Assembly: GCA_016180705.1 (NCBI GenBank)
Contig: JACPAU010000120.1
Location: 1-7,407 of the forward strand
Reading direction: 5' to 3'
DNA length: 7,407 nt
Source of the DNA: Candidatus Methylomirabilota bacterium
GTDB lineage: Bacteria > Methylomirabilota > Methylomirabilia > Methylomirabilales > JACPAU01
Below are positions 1-5,994 of the stretch, in pieces. Position 1 is the stretch's first letter. The number at the start of each line of letters is the position of its first letter. A model generated the notes under the pieces. The model was given only the letters and a program-made list of their open reading frames with translations. It was not told where the DNA came from and made no database searches. A program made the translations under genes and the position numbers.

Positions 1-93
1 CAGGAGTTCCTCACCCAGCCGGCCCCCCCCTCCGTCCTGGCGGCGACGGTGGACCGGCTGATGCAGAGGGTGGCGCGGGAGCGGGGCCGATGA
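1..93 (+). CDS. C-terminal end of an upstream protein, possibly a receiver (REC) domain
   Basis: Only the last 30 codons are in the window, read in frame 1 to a TGA at 91-93. The residues EFLTQPAPPSVLAATVDRLM resemble the beta5-alpha5 end of a response-regulator receiver domain, where FLxKP is followed by an amphipathic helix. If so, the switch lysine is replaced by glutamine (FLTQP). The stop overlaps the start of the next gene as ATGA, so the two are translationally coupled. Every following gene up to 3069 carries a receiver domain, which supports a signalling role such as the C-terminal receiver of a hybrid kinase. That identification is inference from a very short tail; the existence of the reading frame is more secure than its function. 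Confidence 0.5.
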   Translation, partial: QEFLTQPAPPSVLAATVDRLMQRVARERGR

Positions 94-476
94 CGACCAC
101 CCTCATCGTCGAGGACAACCGCCGGAACATGCTGCTCATCCGGGACCTGCTCCGGCTGCACGGGTTCCGGACCCTCGAGGCCTCCGACGGCGAGGAGGGG
201 ATCGCGCGGGCGAAGGCGGAACGGCCGGACCTGATCCTGATGGACCTGCAGCTGCCCGGAATGGACGGCCTCACCGCCACCCGCGTGCTGCGCCAGGATC
301 CCGTCACCGCGGCCGTCCCCGTCGTCGCGCTCACCGCCCACGCCATGAAGGGGGACCGGGAGCGGGCGCTCGAGGCGGGTTGCAACGGCTACATCCCGAA
401 GCCGATTGATACCCGGCGCTTCCTCGCCCAGATCCAGGCCTTCCTCCCGGGCGCCGCTCGGCCGGGGCGGTCCTGA
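90..476 (+). CDS. Stand-alone response regulator, single receiver domain, DivK-like
   Basis: This 128-residue protein is a complete CheY-like receiver with no output domain. Visible landmarks are the acidic pair E8-D9 followed by N10, the phosphoacceptor D52 in LILMDLQLPGMDG, the switch threonine T82 in ALTAHAMKGD, and the lysine K104 in YIPKPID. The stretches MDLQLPGMDGL, LTAHAMKGD and GCNGYIPKPI are typical of the DivK group, in which the receiver acts as an allosteric modulator or phosphorelay intermediate for histidine kinases. The start overlaps the stop of the preceding gene (ATGA), with GGGAG about 8 bases upstream; only three bases separate its stop from the next start. It probably shuttles phosphate between, or modulates, the neighbouring kinases. 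Its specific partners are inferred from context only. The name divK is not assigned because orthology cannot be shown here. Confidence 0.9.
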   Translation: MTTTLIVEDNRRNMLLIRDLLRLHGFRTLEASDGEEGIARAKAERPDLILMDLQLPGMDGLTATRVLRQDPVTAAVPVVALTAHAMKGDRERALEAGCNGYIPKPIDTRRFLAQIQAFLPGAARPGRS

Positions 477-479
477 GCC

Positions 480-1613
480 ATGCAGTTCCCTCGGACCCCC
501 CACATCCTGCTGGTGGACGACGAGGAGCGGAACCTCACCCTGCTCGAGGGTCTCCTCCGGCCCCAGGGGTACCACATGAGCCGGGCCCGCGACGGCGAGG
601 CGGCCCTCCGGATCGCGGCGGCGGAAGGCCCCGACTGCATCCTGCTGGACGTGATGCTCCCCGGCCTGGACGGCTTCACGGTCTGCCGCCGCCTGAAGGC
701 CGACCCGGCCACCACGGCCGTCCCCGTGATCATGGTCACCGCGCTCCAGGAGCGGGAGGACCGGGCGCGGGGCCTGGAGGCGGGTGCCGACGACTTCCTC
801 TCCAAGCCGGTCAACATGCACGAGCTGCGCGCGCGCATCCGGTCCCTGCTGCGCCTGCGCTTCCTCCACGAGGAGCTGGCGGAGCGCCTCCGGCAGCTCG
901 CCGCCGCCGAGGCCCTGAAGGAGCAGCTCACCCACCTCCTGATCCACGACCTGAACGGGCCCCTCAGCGCCCTGAAGGTGAACCTGAGCATCCTCCTCGC
1001 GGGCCTGGAGGGGCCGCTCCGGCCGCCGCAGGAGGGGATCCTGACCAGCGCCCTCGCGAACGCCGAGCACCTCGCCCGCCTCATCCGGACCCTGCTGGAC
1101 ATCGCCCGGCTGGAGGAGGGGCGCCTGCCGGTCAAGCGGGAGCCGGTCTCCCTCCGGGCGCTGGCCGCCGCCGCGTGCGCGGAGCAGGAGCCCGCGTTCC
1201 GGACGAAGCGGGTGACGCTCGAGGTGGCCGTCCCGGCCGACCTGCCTCCCGTCGTGGGGGACGAGGACCTCCTGGGGCGGACGGTGGACAACCTCCTGCG
1301 CAACGCGCTGCAGTTCACCCCGCCCGGGGGGCGGGTGACCGTCTCCGCCCGCGCCGAGGCCGGAGGCGTGACCCTCATGGTGCGGGACACCGGAGAGGGA
1401 ATCCCCGCCGCCTTCCGCGAGAAGGTCTTCGACAAGTTCGCCCAGGTGGAGGTCCGGGCCCACGGGCGGCGGCAGGGGACGGGTCTCGGGCTCACCTTCT
1501 GCCGGCTGGCGGTCGAGGCGCACGAGGGCCGGATCTGGGTCGAGAGCGAGGAGGGTCGGGGCAGTTGTTTCTCCGTGGCGCTGGCCTGCGCCAGCGAGGG
1601 GGCCGATGGCTGA
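480..1613 (+). CDS. Soluble REC-HisKA-HATPase sensor histidine kinase
   Basis: This is a 377-residue kinase with an N-terminal receiver at about 7-123: acidic D13-D14-E15, phosphoacceptor D57 in LLDVMLPGLDG, T87 and K109 in FLSKP. A charged helical linker at about 125-150 leads to a HisKA dimerisation domain with the phospho-acceptor H156 in LIHDLNGPL. The HATPase_c domain spans about 260-370, with N box VDNLLRNALQF (N275), G1 box DTGEGIP (303-309), F box FDKF (317-320) and G2 box GTGLGL (333-338). All expected catalytic boxes are present. There is no signal peptide or hydrophobic segment, so it should be cytosolic and sense its input through phosphorylation of its own receiver or through a partner. 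It starts three bases after the DivK-like gene and overlaps the next kinase by eight bases. The N-terminal receiver resembles that of the next kinase closely enough to suggest duplication. Confidence 0.93.
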   Translation: MQFPRTPHILLVDDEERNLTLLEGLLRPQGYHMSRARDGEAALRIAAAEGPDCILLDVMLPGLDGFTVCRRLKADPATTAVPVIMVTALQEREDRARGLEAGADDFLSKPVNMHELRARIRSLLRLRFLHEELAERLRQLAAAEALKEQLTHLLIHDLNGPLSALKVNLSILLAGLEGPLRPPQEGILTSALANAEHLARLIRTLLDIARLEEGRLPVKREPVSLRALAAAACAEQEPAFRTKRVTLEVAVPADLPPVVGDEDLLGRTVDNLLRNALQFTPPGGRVTVSARAEAGGVTLMVRDTGEGIPAAFREKVFDKFAQVEVRAHGRRQGTGLGLTFCRLAVEAHEGRIWVESEEGRGSCFSVALACASEGADG

Positions 1614-3069
1614 GCAGCCCGCCGCCATCCTGATGGTGGACGACGAGGTCCACAACCTGGACCTCCTGGAGGCGCTCCTGCTGCCCCAGGGGTATCGCCT
1701 CCGCCGGGCGAAGGGCGGGGAGGAGGCGCTCGCGGCCGTCGCGGCGGAGCGGCCCGACTTGATCCTCCTGGACGTGATGATGCCGCATGTGGATGGCTTC
1801 GAGGTTTGTCGCCGGCTGAAGGCGGACGCCGGGACCCGCTTCATCCCGGTCGTGATGGTCACCTCGCTCCGGGACCTGGAGGATCGGCTCCGGGGGATCG
1901 AGGTCGGCGCGGACGACTTCCTGAGCAAGCCGGTCAACCGGCACGAGCTCCTCAGCCGGGTCCGGGCCTGCCTCCGCCTGGGGTACTACCGCCACCTCGC
2001 GGAGGAGCGGGCCCGCTTCGACGCGGTGGTCGCGGAGCTCCGGGACGGCATCGTCGTCTGCGACGCCGCCTTCCGGGTCGCCTCCAGCAACCGGGCGGCG
2101 CTCGCGCTCCTGGACCTCACGGAGGAGGGATGGACCGGCAGGGATCTCCTCGAGCACCTGGGCCGAGCCTTCCAGAGCACCCTCCCGCTGCCGGGCCTGC
2201 GGGAGGGCCGGGATCGGAGCGTGGACTTCGAGCTCAGCCGGCCGGGGAAAAGCTTCCCCCTGACCCTGGCGGCGCGCCTCACCCGCACCTTCGGCCCCGA
2301 TGGCGGGCCGGAGACGGTGGCGCTCGTCGTCCGCGACGTGACCGAGCAGCGACGGGAGGAGCGGCTGAAGGGGGACTTCCTGTCGCTGATGTCCCACAAG
2401 TTCAAGACGCCGATCACCGTCATCGCCGGCTACGTCGCCCTCCTGCTCCGGGGGCAGCTCGGGGCCCTCACCGACCGGCAGCGCGAGGCGATGGAGGGGA
2501 TGACCCAGAAGACCGAGGAGCTGGAGCGCCTCGTGGACCGCCTCCTGACCTTCAGCGCCCTCTCCGGCGCGGACCTCACGCGGCAGCGGGAGATGGTGCG
2601 GGCCGACGCCGTCCTCGCGCGGGTGACGGAGCGGCTCGCCCAGCGGTACCCGGACCGGAAGCTCGCCGTCACGACCGAGGTGCCGGCGGACCCGCCCCTG
2701 GTCGCCGCGGACCCCAGGCTCCTGGAGATGGCCTGGGAGAACCTGATGGACAATGCCGTGAAGTTCAGCGACAAGACCGAGGCGGTCCTCCGCATCGGCA
2801 TGGTAGTCGAGGGGGGAACGCTCCGGTGCTGGGTCGCCGACAACGGCCCCGGCCTTCCCCACGAGAAGGCGGAAGAGATCTTCCAACCCTTCAGTCAGCT
2901 CGAGGCCTCCTTCACCGGCAATGTGGAGGGGGTCGGGCTCGGCCTCCCCCTGGTGCGGCGGATCGTGGAGGCCCACGGCGGCCGGATCTGGGTCGAGTCC
3001 CGGATCGGAGCCGGCAGCACCTTCTTCTTCACCTTCCCCCTCTCCCCCGGCGTCCGCTCCGCCCCCTGA
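1606..3069 (+). CDS. Soluble REC-PAS-HisKA-HATPase sensor histidine kinase
   Basis: This 487-residue kinase opens with a receiver domain (about 6-122): D12-D13-E14, phosphoacceptor D56 in LLDVMMPHVDG, T86 and K108 in FLSKP. A PAS-like domain follows at about 135-248, starting FDAVVAELRDGIVVCD and ending VVRDVTEQRREE, the usual PAS exit. The HisKA H box reads MSHKFKTPI with H264; the acidic residue that normally follows the histidine is a lysine here. The HATPase_c domain has N box ENLMDNAVKFS (N379, N383), G1 box DNGPGLP (412-418), F box FQPF (426-429) and G2 box GVGLGL (442-447). No transmembrane segment is visible. The ATG sits inside the end of the previous gene with GAGGGGG just upstream, so translation is coupled. 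The PAS domain may bind a ligand or a partner. It is the last gene of the signalling run, and an 87-base gap follows. Confidence 0.93.
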   Translation: MAEQPAAILMVDDEVHNLDLLEALLLPQGYRLRRAKGGEEALAAVAAERPDLILLDVMMPHVDGFEVCRRLKADAGTRFIPVVMVTSLRDLEDRLRGIEVGADDFLSKPVNRHELLSRVRACLRLGYYRHLAEERARFDAVVAELRDGIVVCDAAFRVASSNRAALALLDLTEEGWTGRDLLEHLGRAFQSTLPLPGLREGRDRSVDFELSRPGKSFPLTLAARLTRTFGPDGGPETVALVVRDVTEQRREERLKGDFLSLMSHKFKTPITVIAGYVALLLRGQLGALTDRQREAMEGMTQKTEELERLVDRLLTFSALSGADLTRQREMVRADAVLARVTERLAQRYPDRKLAVTTEVPADPPLVAADPRLLEMAWENLMDNAVKFSDKTEAVLRIGMVVEGGTLRCWVADNGPGLPHEKAEEIFQPFSQLEASFTGNVEGVGLGLPLVRRIVEAHGGRIWVESRIGAGSTFFFTFPLSPGVRSAP

Positions 3070-3095
3070 GTCCTCGTGCCTCCGCCGGAAAGCCG

Positions 3096-3124
3096 TTGAC
3101 GGGTCCGGGACCATCTGTTACTCC
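3096..3124 (+). promoter_or_regulatory. Weak candidate promoter for gltX
   Basis: TTGACG at 3096-3101 matches five of six bases of the sigma-70 -35 consensus. With a 17-base spacer the -10 position holds TACTCC, a poor match; TGTTAC at 3116-3121 is better but only 14 bases away. The site lies in the only gap of this part of the window and is well placed to drive gltX. The -10 box is too weak to be sure. Confidence 0.25.
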
Positions 3125-3128
3125 TGTG

Positions 3129-3144
3129 GCGCCCTGCCCGGCGC
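3129..3144 (+). other. Small hairpin in the gltX leader
   Basis: GCGCC at 3129-3133 can pair with GGCGC at 3140-3144 around a six-base loop. The stem ends directly before the gltX Shine-Dalgarno sequence. CCGGG at 3105-3109 could instead pair with CCCGG at 3137-3141, which would exclude this stem. Such short stems are frequent by chance at this GC content. Confidence 0.2.
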
Positions 3145-3151
3145 GAGGAGG
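3145..3151 (+). promoter_or_regulatory. Strong Shine-Dalgarno sequence of gltX
   Basis: GAGGAGG lies five bases before the ATG at 3157. It fixes that start and is the best ribosome binding site in the first half of the window. Confidence 0.75.
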
Positions 3152-3156
3152 ACGGC

Positions 3157-4605
3157 ATGGCATCCGCACCGATCCGGGTCCGGTTCGCGCCCAGCCCGAC
3201 GGGCTACCTCCACGTGGGCGGCGCCCGGACCGCCCTGTACAACTGGCTCTTCGCCCGCCATCACGGGGGGACCTTCATCCTCCGCATCGAGGACACGGAC
3301 GTGGAGCGCTCCACCGAGGAGTCGGTCCGGGCCATCCTGGAGGGCCTGACCTGGCTCGGGCTCGACTGGGACGAGGGGCCGATCCGGCAGGCGGAGCGCA
3401 TGCCGCTGTACCGGGCGGCGGCCGAGCGGCTGCTCGGCGAGGGACGCGCCTACTGGTGCGTGTGCACGCCCGAGGAACTGGCGGCCCGCCGGAAGGAGGC
3501 GCTTGCCGCAGGCCACTCCCCCAAGTACGACGGGCGCTGCCGGGACCGGGGCTATGCGCCGGGCGGCCGGCCCGCCGCGCTCAGGATCCGGACGGCGGCG
3601 GAGGGGGAGACGGTGGTCGAGGACCTCGTCCACGGGCCCGTGACCTTCCAGCACGCGGACCTGGACGACTTCATCCTGGTACGTTCGGATGGGCTTCCCA
3701 CTTACAACTTCGCCGTGGTCGTGGACGACGCCGAGATGCGGATCACTTACGTCCTCCGGGGCGATGACCACATCCCGAACACCCCGCGCCAGATCCAGGT
3801 CTACCGGGCGTTAGCCCTGCCGCTGCCCCGCTTCGCCCACATTCCGCTCATCCTCGGCGCCGACCGGGCGCGCCTGTCGAAGCGGCACGGGGCGACCTCG
3901 GTCATGGCCTACCGCGAGATGGGGTACCTCCCCGAGGCCCTCGTCAACTACCTGGCCCGCCTCGGCTGGTCCTACGGGGACCAGGAGATCTTCTCCCGCG
4001 AGGAACTTGTCCGGCACTTCACGCTGGAGAAAGTGGGCAACACGGCCGCCGTCTTCGACCAGGGGAAGCTCGACTGGCTGAACGCGCACTACCTGCGCGT
4101 GGCCGACCCGACCCGGCTTGCCGACCTGCTCCGCGAGCAGTGGGTCCAGGCCGGCGTGCCCGCGGCGGCGGTGGAGGGGACCGAACCGGCCTGGCGGGCG
4201 GCCGTCGTGGTCGCCTTCCGCGAGCGCGCGAAGACGCTCTGGGAGCTGGCCGACTCCTCGCGCTTTCTTTTCGACGTGCCGGTGCCCGTGGATCCCGAGG
4301 CCGCCGCGAAGCACCTGACGCCGGAGGCGGTGGCGCTGCTCGGCGAGCTCCTGCCGCGCCTGGAGGCACTCCCGGCCTTCACCACGCCGGCCCTCGAGGC
4401 GTGCTACCGGGGCTTCGTGGAGGAGAAGGGGATTAAACTCGGGGTCGTCGCCCAGGCGACCCGGGTCGCGCTGACCGGCCGCACCGTGAGCCCGCCTCTC
4501 TTCGAGATCATGGCGCTCCTCGGGCGGGAACGGGGCCTCGCACGCCTGCGCGCCCTCGTGCCCGGCGTCCGGGGCGAGCCATCCGCCCGCAAGCGCCGCG
4601 GGTGA
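3157..4605 (+). CDS. gltX: Glutamyl-tRNA synthetase
   Basis: This 482-residue class I aminoacyl-tRNA synthetase attaches glutamate to tRNA-Glu in the cytosol, and its length is normal for bacterial GluRS. The N-terminal catalytic domain has the RFAPSPTGYLHVGGARTAL signature with the HIGH-like HVGG (19-22), RIEDTD (43-48), YNFAVVVDD (183-191) and RGDDHIPNTPRQ (201-212). The KMSKS-like loop is RLSKRHG (239-245). The helical anticodon-binding half ends with the typical GRTVSPPLFEIMALLGRE. A zinc-site pattern like that of E. coli GluRS is partly kept: C101, C103 and C128 are present with the same spacing, but the fourth ligand (His in E. coli) is D130. Sequence inspection cannot tell whether the enzyme also charges tRNA-Gln, as non-discriminating GluRS enzymes do. 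The next gene begins 13 bases after the stop, so gltX probably heads a polycistronic transcript. Confidence 0.97.
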   Translation: MASAPIRVRFAPSPTGYLHVGGARTALYNWLFARHHGGTFILRIEDTDVERSTEESVRAILEGLTWLGLDWDEGPIRQAERMPLYRAAAERLLGEGRAYWCVCTPEELAARRKEALAAGHSPKYDGRCRDRGYAPGGRPAALRIRTAAEGETVVEDLVHGPVTFQHADLDDFILVRSDGLPTYNFAVVVDDAEMRITYVLRGDDHIPNTPRQIQVYRALALPLPRFAHIPLILGADRARLSKRHGATSVMAYREMGYLPEALVNYLARLGWSYGDQEIFSREELVRHFTLEKVGNTAAVFDQGKLDWLNAHYLRVADPTRLADLLREQWVQAGVPAAAVEGTEPAWRAAVVVAFRERAKTLWELADSSRFLFDVPVPVDPEAAAKHLTPEAVALLGELLPRLEALPAFTTPALEACYRGFVEEKGIKLGVVAQATRVALTGRTVSPPLFEIMALLGRERGLARLRALVPGVRGEPSARKRRG

Positions 4606-4618
4606 GGGAGAGAACGCC

Positions 4619-5365
4619 GTGTGGGTGAACCATTACCTGCCGGAGATCACCCAGCCGGAGGCCGAGCGGATCCTCTGGGAGCGGGGGCTCGTCCTCATCC
4701 CCACCGGGAGCGTGGAGCAGCACGGCCCGCACCTGCCGTGCGGGACCGATGCCCTCGGCGCGCTAGCTGTGGGGCGGCTCGTCGCCCCACGCGTCCGCGG
4801 GCTCCTGGTCCCCGTCGGGCCCATCGGCGTCGCCCCGGTGCACCTGGGATTCGCCGGGACGCTCTCGCTCAAGGCCGAGACCTTCATGCGCCTCTTCCGG
4901 GACGTCTGTCTCAGCCTCACCCGGCACGGGGCGGACAAGGTCGTCGTTCTGAACTGGCACGAGGGGAACACGCCGACGCTCCTGACGGTGGCGGGCGAGC
5001 TCCAGGCGGAGGGGCGGGCCCGCTTTCTCCTGATCCAGGTCGCCCGCCTGGCCGGAGAACTGTCCGGGCGGCAGGAGCGATCCAGCCACGGCGGGGCGGT
5101 TGACACCCTGGCCATGCTCGCCCATGACCCGGCCCTCGTCCACCTGGACCGGGCCGTGAACCCCTCCCCTCCCGAGGCCGGGACGATCGGGGGTCTGCCG
5201 CCGCAGGGAGGTGCGGCGTACGCCCCCATCGCCGACATCCGGGTCGTCGCCCCCACCGGATGGTCCGGCGATCTCGCGGGGGTGACGGCGGAGAGCGGCC
5301 GCGCGCTCCTGGAGCAGGTGGCAGAGGCGGTGGTGAAGCAGGTGGAGGCGGTCTTCGGGGTGTAG
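4619..5365 (+). CDS. Creatininase-family amidohydrolase
   Basis: This 248-residue protein belongs to the creatininase / creatinine amidohydrolase family, metal-dependent hydrolases of cyclic amides and formamides that include creatininase, FAPy deformylase and the mycofactocin protein MftE. The hallmark metal-site region IPTGSVEQHGPHLPCGTDA (28-45) is intact, with E33, H35 and D44 as expected ligands. Two later motifs differ from the family norm. NGHGGN appears as NWHEGN (112-117), keeping H114. HAGExET appears as SHGGAVDT (156-163), where the usual Glu is Ala and the next Glu is Asp. The protein may therefore act on a different substrate or be less active. The GTG start at 4619 is preceded by GGGAGAG with six bases of spacing, and no other start gives a complete N-terminus. 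The next gene's ATG is eight bases after the stop. The substrate is unknown. Confidence 0.88.
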   Translation: MWVNHYLPEITQPEAERILWERGLVLIPTGSVEQHGPHLPCGTDALGALAVGRLVAPRVRGLLVPVGPIGVAPVHLGFAGTLSLKAETFMRLFRDVCLSLTRHGADKVVVLNWHEGNTPTLLTVAGELQAEGRARFLLIQVARLAGELSGRQERSSHGGAVDTLAMLAHDPALVHLDRAVNPSPPEAGTIGGLPPQGGAAYAPIADIRVVAPTGWSGDLAGVTAESGRALLEQVAEAVVKQVEAVFGV

Positions 5366-5373
5366 GGGAAGCG

Positions 5374-5994
5374 ATGGCAGCGGACGTGGCGGGCCTCCTC
5401 CGGCGTCTCCGTGAGGAACTCAAGCCGGTCGAGGCGAGGATCCTGGGTCATCCCTTCCTGGGCGCCCTGGAGCGGGGCGAGGTGCCGCGGGGGGGACTGC
5501 AGGAGTTCGCCCGCCAGCAGTATCACATCATCGCGAGCGATCTCAGGAGCGTCGCCCTCGCCGTGGCCCGGAGCCCGGCGGGCGCGGCGCAGGACTTCTT
5601 CCGGCACGGCCTCCAGGCGGAGGCGGCGGCCTTCGAGGCGCTCAGGGCCTTCGCCACCGCCCTGGGCCTTCCCGAGGAGGAGCTGCGCGCCGCCGACCCC
5701 CTGCCGGGGGCCTTCGGCTACAGCGCCTACGTCACGTGGCTGGCCTGCTACGGCTCGGCGGCGGAGTTCGCCGCCGCCTTCCTCGTGAACCTGCCGGCCT
5801 GGGGCGCCGTCGCCTTCTTCGACCTGTTCGCCGCGCCCCCCGCCGGGTTCGAGGAGGCGGCGACGGCCGTCATCGTCGAGGGCCTTTCGCAGGGGGTCGA
5901 GCCGGGCCTCATCCGCCGGGCCGCCCACCTGCTGCAGGGCTACGAACTTCTGTACTGGGACACGCTGCACCAGGTCGGGGCGGGGGCCCGGTGA
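5374..5994 (+). CDS. TenA/PqqC-superfamily (haem-oxygenase-like fold) protein
   Basis: This 206-residue, all-helical protein matches the TenA/THI-4/PqqC superfamily in length and motif order: HPFLGALERGEV (26-37), FARQQYHIIASD (45-56), AYVTWLACYG (118-127), FLVNLPAWGAVAFFDLF (136-152) and C-terminal GYELLYWDTL (189-198). Members include thiaminase II (TenA), PqqC and diiron oxidases. By eye, the TenA active-site Asp44 aligns with Q49 (QDY becomes QQY) and Cys135 with A142 (LPC becomes LPA), while E191 and Y119 may match TenA Glu205 and Tyr112. The diiron Glu/His ligands expected in the third helix are also not evident. It is unlikely to be a normal thiaminase II; a PqqC-like or new role is possible. 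The ATG at 5374 has AGGGG overlapping the previous stop. The frame is open upstream to 5260, but that stretch lies inside the creatininase gene and is low-complexity Gly/Arg. The stop overlaps the next start (GTGA). Confidence 0.8.
   Translation: MAADVAGLLRRLREELKPVEARILGHPFLGALERGEVPRGGLQEFARQQYHIIASDLRSVALAVARSPAGAAQDFFRHGLQAEAAAFEALRAFATALGLPEEELRAADPLPGAFGYSAYVTWLACYGSAAEFAAAFLVNLPAWGAVAFFDLFAAPPAGFEEAATAVIVEGLSQGVEPGLIRRAAHLLQGYELLYWDTLHQVGAGAR

Noticed and set aside
389..3114. Two long minus-strand open frames (389-1495 and 1492-3114) opposite the kinases
   Set aside because: They are rich in Arg, Ser, Pro or Gly, match no known domain, and lie fully antisense to kinases with intact motifs. 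GC-rich codon use makes such shadows.
1806..3767. 653-residue plus-strand open frame crossing the end of the kinase and half of gltX
   Set aside because: It is out of frame with two well-supported genes and is Pro/Gly/Arg-rich without domain signatures.
5260..5373. N-terminal extension of the TenA-like protein
   Set aside because: The added residues are Gly/Arg repeats encoded inside the creatininase gene; the ATG at 5374 has a ribosome binding site and starts the homologous region.
4633..5970. 445-residue minus-strand open frame opposite the creatininase and TenA-like genes
   Set aside because: Low-complexity composition and no recognisable motif; the plus-strand genes explain the region.
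5736..5990. N-terminal extension of the DUF72 protein
   Set aside because: It lies inside the TenA-like gene and is low complexity; the GTG at 5991 starts just before the DUF72 signature.
4619..5994. A mycofactocin or PQQ biosynthesis cluster
   Set aside because: Only family-level similarity to MftE and PqqC is seen; no precursor peptide, radical SAM enzyme or other cluster gene is present.
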